Shown here: piece after piece, positions 59,330 to 64,000 of the stretch
How positions within the stretch are numbered: the stretch's first letter is position 1
Layout of the letters: every line of letters starts with the position of its first letter
Assembly: GCA_024760905.1 (NCBI GenBank)
Contig: CM045731.1
Span: 47,960,001-48,024,000, forward strand
Direction of reading: 5' to 3'
Origin: Plotosus lineatus
Lineage: Eukaryota; Chordata; Actinopteri; Siluriformes; Plotosidae
Length of the DNA stretch: 64,000 nt
Notes under the pieces: model-generated
The model's database searches: none
The model's input: the letters and a program-made list of their open reading frames with translations, nothing else
What the model was told of the DNA's origin: nothing
Position numbers and translations under genes: made by a program

Positions 59330-59900
59330 CAAACTGAGTTGCATCTGATACTTGAAGAGAAAACCTAGGATGTAATTGAAGTGGGATATGAATATCAACT
59401 CATCTCACCGAGCTAACCTTTCACTGAATGAATAAAGTCCTCTTTAGGTAGGATAACGAGACGGAATCCGGTGTGCGCATTAGTACACGGAGTGATTTAA
59501 AAGCCTAGGGCACTTGAGGGATGGCGGGATTCCTCAGTGTGGAACAGATCTCGATGAGCCGACATGTACAGCATGGCTCTGGGATTACGCGCACAGCCCT
59601 AGTGGACAAGGGACTGTTGACATGATGATGTGCACAGACTCAAGGAACAAGCTCGCTGACTTTTTAATGCAAAAGAGAAGCTGTGGCTTGGGATGCATCC
59701 ACATTTAAAGAACAATCAAAGCCCGAGTCTTGGGAAATTCATTAAATTGCCTGTTAATCGCAAGTAATCACGGTATTCTTTTTGCCATGAAACATGAATG
59801 GCAGGTTGATGAAAGAGTGCTGTATGAATGGAAATTTGCAGGGTTTGGTCCTGGCAGGGTGTCGCTCATCTTTTCAGTGATTGGAATTAAAAAAAAAAAA
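59330..59900. other. 570-bp non-repetitive block, strongest candidate conserved noncoding element
   Basis: No SINE, transposon or coding feature for 570 bp. Contains AAAGAACAATCAAAG (SOX/TCF-like), AAATTCATTAAATTGCCTGT, TTAATCGCAAGTAATCACGG (homeodomain-like cores). Base composition is balanced, unlike nearby repeats. Confidence 0.45.
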
Positions 59901-60153
59901 AATAGAGTAAATAAACAAAACAACAACAACAACAATCATACAGAATGGCAATGTGGTCAATGAAATTCCACTTACAGTGCGCTGTAGTTTGTGTATCACA
60001 CAGCATGAACTATGGGAGCAGCACATCAATATCACCTCCAGGGGTATCTGTAGTCGCTCTTTATACTCTTCAGGCTTCCTCCACGCCAAATACAATTATT
60101 TTCATTTCTGACAGCGTCAAAATGTGTATAATCGATCTGGCCGGTAGAATCAC

Positions 60154-60187
<34 letters not shown>

Positions 60188-60189
60188 GA

Positions 60190-60690
60190 CGGTATGTTAA
60201 CACGGTCGTCTCATAGCGCCACAGCACAAGGGTGTCTCTGTTTGGACTTTGCATGTTTTCCCAGCATGCTTGCTAGGGTTTCATCAAAATACTCTGGTTT
60301 CCTCCACCAGTCCAAAGACATGCCCATTAGGCTAATTAGTGGTTTGAAATTGCCCCTAGTTATGAATGCGGGTGTGAATGATTGTGCTTGTGTTGACCCG
60401 CTATTCAGGATGTAACCAGCTTTCGTCCCATGTCGGCAGAGATGGACTCCAGCTTTCTGCAACCCTAGTAGGAACAAAAGATGGTGCAGTGGTTTTTCAT
60501 GTCAATTTCACAGCAAGAGGGTCTTGAGTACAAGTCTCTGGCTCAGCCAAGCGCTATCATTTCCTGAAGGTCATGAAGAGCGTTTCTGTGTGGAGGTTGC
60601 ATGTTCTCCCTGTGCTTGTTTGGGTTTCCTCAGGGTACTCCAGTTTCCTCAAATAGTCCAAAGACATGCACATTACGGAGAAGTAAAGTA
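60190..60690 (+). mobile_element. two head-to-tail SINE-A copies
   Basis: 60190-60478 (TCTGGTTTCCTCCACCAGTC, tail CCCTAGTAGGAACAAAAGA), then 60484-60685 (AAGATGGTGCAGTGGTTTTT head, CTCAGGGTACTCCAGTTTCC). The second is cut by the SINE-B that follows; its tail reappears at 60961-61030. Preceded by A30 at 60154-60183. Confidence 0.78.
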
Positions 60691-60960
60691 TGTTGGGCTT
60701 CTACACCCAAGCCTCGTAGCTCATCAGATTCTGAGCTTATCGCGGTTTCTGTAGCATGAAGCAACTCATGAGTTCAACTCCTTCTGGAAGGGATGCCAGT
60801 CCATCACAGGTCACCTTCCCAGTATTTTTTACTGGTACCCTTTTATACTGCTGGGTGGACAGAGGCACACTTGAGGTTGAAACATTGCCCAAGGATCAAG
60901 TGGAGGTCTGTGCCGAAGCTTCTCATGACCTCTCGATCATAAGCCCAGCACCCGAACACC
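60686..60960 (-). mobile_element. SINE-B copy inserted in SINE-A
   Basis: AGTATGTTGGGCTTCTACAC end, TTTTTACTGGTACCCTTTTA, head side CCTCTCGATCATAAGCCCAG. Confidence 0.85.
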
Positions 60961-61030
60961 TTCGGTTGAGATAGGTTCCACCCTCCCCGTGACCCTGATA
61001 GAATTAAGCAGTTCTGCGAATGAATAAATG

Positions 61031-61470
61031 CTGTTAAAAAGGCAGTGTCATAGTTGTATAAGGAAATTAGCAAAGAAGACATAATCGTTTATATGGAGGG
61101 AAATTTGGTTCATAAAGGATAATAGACTTGAGTTGGGTTTGCGAACTGAAATCTCTGAAAACCGCTTAATCCAACCAGATTTCAAAAAGGACCTGTTGTG
61201 ATGCGTTCCTATTCACTCCATATTTGAAAACGTGAAATTTTTTTTCATTTGAAAGTTGAAAGGCTGCACATTGTGGACGCTGGAAAAGAGAATTTAATTT
61301 GCATGCAGGAGTAAAAATGTTGAATACGAAAGCTATAGTTGATATTTTGTTGGCTTGAGTTGGGTCCACTTGTCCAAAGACAAGAAAAAGGTCACTACAA
61401 ATCGACACAAAGATATTCTGATTTATTTCGGTTGGGGAGCGTCCTCGGTGGGATGCTACTCCATTACGAA
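61031..61470. other. non-repetitive block
   Basis: No repeat or coding sense. Includes AATTTAATTTGCATGCAGG (octamer-like ATTTGCAT). Followed by (CA)n tracts 61480-61545. Confidence 0.35.
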
Positions 61471-61512
61471 GCACCACATACACACACACACACACATACA
61501 CTCACTCACTTA

Positions 61513-61543
<31 letters not shown>

Positions 61544-61964
61544 CTTCACACAATTATTTACACCGTTTGCATAGTGAATCAAAATACCCGCAAGTTACGC
61601 ACGCTGTAGAACCTGAAAGAAACAGATAAACACAGGAAAAAACAAAGGATCAGGACAGATGATCAAACCCTGAAGCAACGTTACCTGTTGTATTACCAAG
61701 CTGCCCCTTTATTGACCCCCCCATGTATATTCATCAGCTGAGCCTGTCTGACTTCATGCAAACAGCTGCTAATCAAGTGTACTCCTCACAATTCACACTA
61801 CTAAACAGAACAGATGTTGAAAAGAGGTTTCCATGGATACATTTCAATTCATTTATGCAGCAGGAGCAACAGCACTGACTCTGAGCATTTAGGGGCACTC
61901 TGCTGGCCTGCTTTGTCTTCATAGCATGAAGAGCCAACGCAAATAAATCCAAAACTATTCTCAT

Positions 61965-62320
61965 TCAATCATTTGCTATACTAATCGTACTTGGGTTGCA
62001 GACAGGATGAAGCCTATCTCAGCCAGCCATCTCTATGTGAAGATTGGGTACAGACTATCGCAAGGACAGCACATATACAATCAGTCACACTCACACCTCG
62101 AGACAAGTTGGAACAGTCAATTAACGTAACATGCATGCCTTTGGATTCTTGGAGAAAACCAGAGTACACAGAGGAAACCCACAAACGCAAGCACGGGGAA
62201 AACATCCAAGCTCCACACAGAAATGCCAAAGCCAAGTCCAGAACTTGAACACAAGACCCTCCTGCTGTGAGTCCGACGTTCCTGCCAATACACCATCATG
62301 GCATCCTCCGAGATGACACC
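61965..62320 (-). mobile_element. SINE-A copy
   Basis: GGATGAAGCCTATCTCAGCC, CTCGAGACAAGTTGGAACAG, CAAGACCCTCCTGCTGTGAG. Confidence 0.82.
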
Positions 62321-62597
62321 ACGACCACGCCCAGCATCAGATATTAAGGACTAGCTGAATGGTTTGACTTATAAGAATTTATTTATTCATCTTTGGTAAC
62401 TAGCTTATCCTGGTCAGAGCCACAGTGTTGCAGTGGTTGGATTTTACCAAATGTGGTTTATTTTTCAGTATCGTCTTCTCTGTGGTCAACGCACTTCTAC
62501 CATTGGTGTTGCACAACCTTGATATCGAAGCTCCCGAGTTTCACTGCTTTGGTATTACCATTTCTTAATCAGCCTATGAACGCTTCAGCTCACTGTC

Positions 62598-62757
62598 GAG
62601 CAGAGGTTCCTAAACATGGTCCTGGAAGACCCCTGGTGTGCCACACTAATTTCAAGTCAATGAGTTGTGTGTTCGATGAGTTGTGTTTGAAACAAGGAAA
62701 ACTTTAAAATGGTCAAGGCAGAGGGTTCTCCAGGACCACTGTTTGTAAGCTCTGCTC
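62598..62757. mobile_element. short MITE (~160 bp)
   Basis: Inverted ends AGCAGAGGTTCCTAAACATG and, reverse-complemented, AGCAGAGCTTACAAACAGTG, both followed by GGTCCTGGA. No coding sense. Confidence 0.65.
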
Positions 62758-63192
62758 TAGAGCATATTGCAATTAAAGCCAGACCCATACAGGGCTTATT
62801 GGCTGCATTATTGATCGTGCATGGTGGAGATACCTTATCTTCTATGAAGACCTCTCTAGGTTTACTGTTTGGAGATACCCACCCATGGTCTGGGTAGGGA
62901 TGACATGGGTTACACTGGATCGAGTGCCATACAAATGACACACACTGTCCTCTACTGAATGTGATGAATATAGCATTATCAGTCTCACTTGAGTTGACTT
63001 TACTCATGCATCCACTTGTGATAAATCAGAGGCTTCTCATATAAACACATTTAGAAAATTACCCCGACTAATAAATCAAAATTCTCTCTTGTTATGATCA
63101 TCTTTCACTATTAGCAACAAACCAAGCAGATTACTGGTGGAAGCACAAAAGACTTTCAGTATCTTACTTCTGCTGTTTCTTCTTCCACACAG

Positions 63193-63393
63193 AGACCGAG
63201 CGTGATTGGACTTGTGGGATGAACCATTAATCTTCTTTTCGTGAGCGTGCTCTCTACCTTATTCCCACAAGCTTGGACAGAACTGGTTTCAAGAGGACTT
63301 ACTAATATGTTTCTGATTGTTTTATACACTCACATCTACAATCTGTGGACTGAAACCTTTAACCACTCTGTAAAGGGGGCAACCTGAAGCACA
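63193..63393 (+). other. candidate noncoding exon
   Basis: Strong acceptor (CTGCTGTTTCTTCTTCCAC then ACAG, ending 63192) and strong donor (GTAAGTG at 63394), 201 nt apart, all three frames closed. Could be a 5' untranslated exon or a lncRNA exon; no proof of use. Confidence 0.3.
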
Positions 63394-64000
63394 GTAAGTG
63401 AATTTTACACTTTTGACATCACCGTTATAGAAACAATCGAAAGACTTTCTTTCTCGCTAAAATAATTTTGGCTGGATTTCGTGCTGTTAGTATGCTAGCT
63501 GTAATAATATGCAGCTAGAATGTAGCCGTATGATGTAGTCAATGATGCCTTATGAAGGGGAGATGTGTGTGTGTGTGTGGGTGAGAGCCCGGGGGTCAGA
63601 ATCAGAGGTAGAGGTAGAAATATACACAGATGACAGTGAGTTCAGGTACGAATGCTAGTCGACTCTCCAGATCAATCATGGTGAGCCAAAGTCGACATCA
63701 TCCACAATAGGGTTCACCTATCATGTCCATCCAAACCTTTCCCAGATCTGGGGCACCGCTGCTGGGAGAAGGCAGTATTCTCCTCACCACAAGTCCTGTT
63801 TCGACCTTGCAGCCTCTATAGCATTTTGCTGTCTCAGCAAGTAACTCATTCCCATATAGCCACGTGCGGCCCTACCAGAGAAGTATTTGTACAAATCAGA
63901 GAGTCCCATTTAATCTTCTTCCATCTGGTGACATTTTAGTATGAGCAAGAAAATAGTGAATTACTTTCCTGTATGTGCCACGTATGGAAGAACACTCAGG
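63394..64000. other. no feature recognised
   Basis: Unique-looking sequence with a short (GT)n at 63566-63579. No open frame of interest, no repeat family member identified. Confidence 0.5.

Overview
The window is vertebrate nuclear DNA, and a ray-finned fish is the best fit. Genes are split by large introns. Between them lie many tRNA-derived SINEs, Tc1-like, Tigger-like and hAT elements, and long (TA)n, (CA)n and (ATT)n microsatellites. A catfish-like or other ostariophysan teleost is possible, but the sequence alone does not settle it.

Two protein-coding genes can be assembled exon by exon from splice sites and reading phase. The first is bcas1 (minus strand, coding 26705 down to 1497, 13 coding exons plus one 5' untranslated exon, about 675 aa). 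It starts with a predicted N-myristoylation signal (MGNRQS) and ends with a conserved VQTEP tail. Several exons end in an aromatic-basic FFK-type motif, and exons 4 and 5 look like a tandem duplication. The second is pfdn4 (plus strand, 34727 to 41750, 4 exons, 134 aa), a near-complete match to prefoldin subunit 4. The genes are divergent and about 7.3 kb apart. In human the order is BCAS1-CYP24A1-PFDN4, and I see no cyp24a1 exon in the gap.

Layout: 1-1.5 kb, probable bcas1 3' UTR; 1.5-27.4 kb, bcas1 exons and repeat-filled introns; 27.4-34.6 kb, intergenic, with SINEs, a hairpin-forming repeat rich in DR1 nuclear-receptor-like motifs, and a decayed transposon carrying two convergent first exons; 34.6-42 kb, pfdn4. 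Intron 1 of pfdn4 holds a 1-kb transposon relic with a YqaJ-nuclease-type exon facing a THAP exon, and a hAT MITE with a perfect 8-bp target duplication. Intron 3 is a nested stack: a hAT element containing a Tigger-like element containing SINEs and a foldback. From 42 to 64 kb there is no recognisable protein-coding gene: the region has a Tc1-like transposon, LINE fragments whose 3' tail matches one SINE family, nested Tc1/Tigger elements, and several non-repetitive AT-rich blocks that look like candidate conserved noncoding elements.

Three SINE families are named here for convenience. SINE-A has a long tRNA-derived head and a tail containing GCTGTTCAGGGTGTACC. SINE-B has the head GTAGTGGTTAGAGTGCTGG. 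SINE-C has the head GGTCTAGTGGTATAGGGC and the LINE-like tail GCTGTGGCGACTCCC. These labels are local to this answer.
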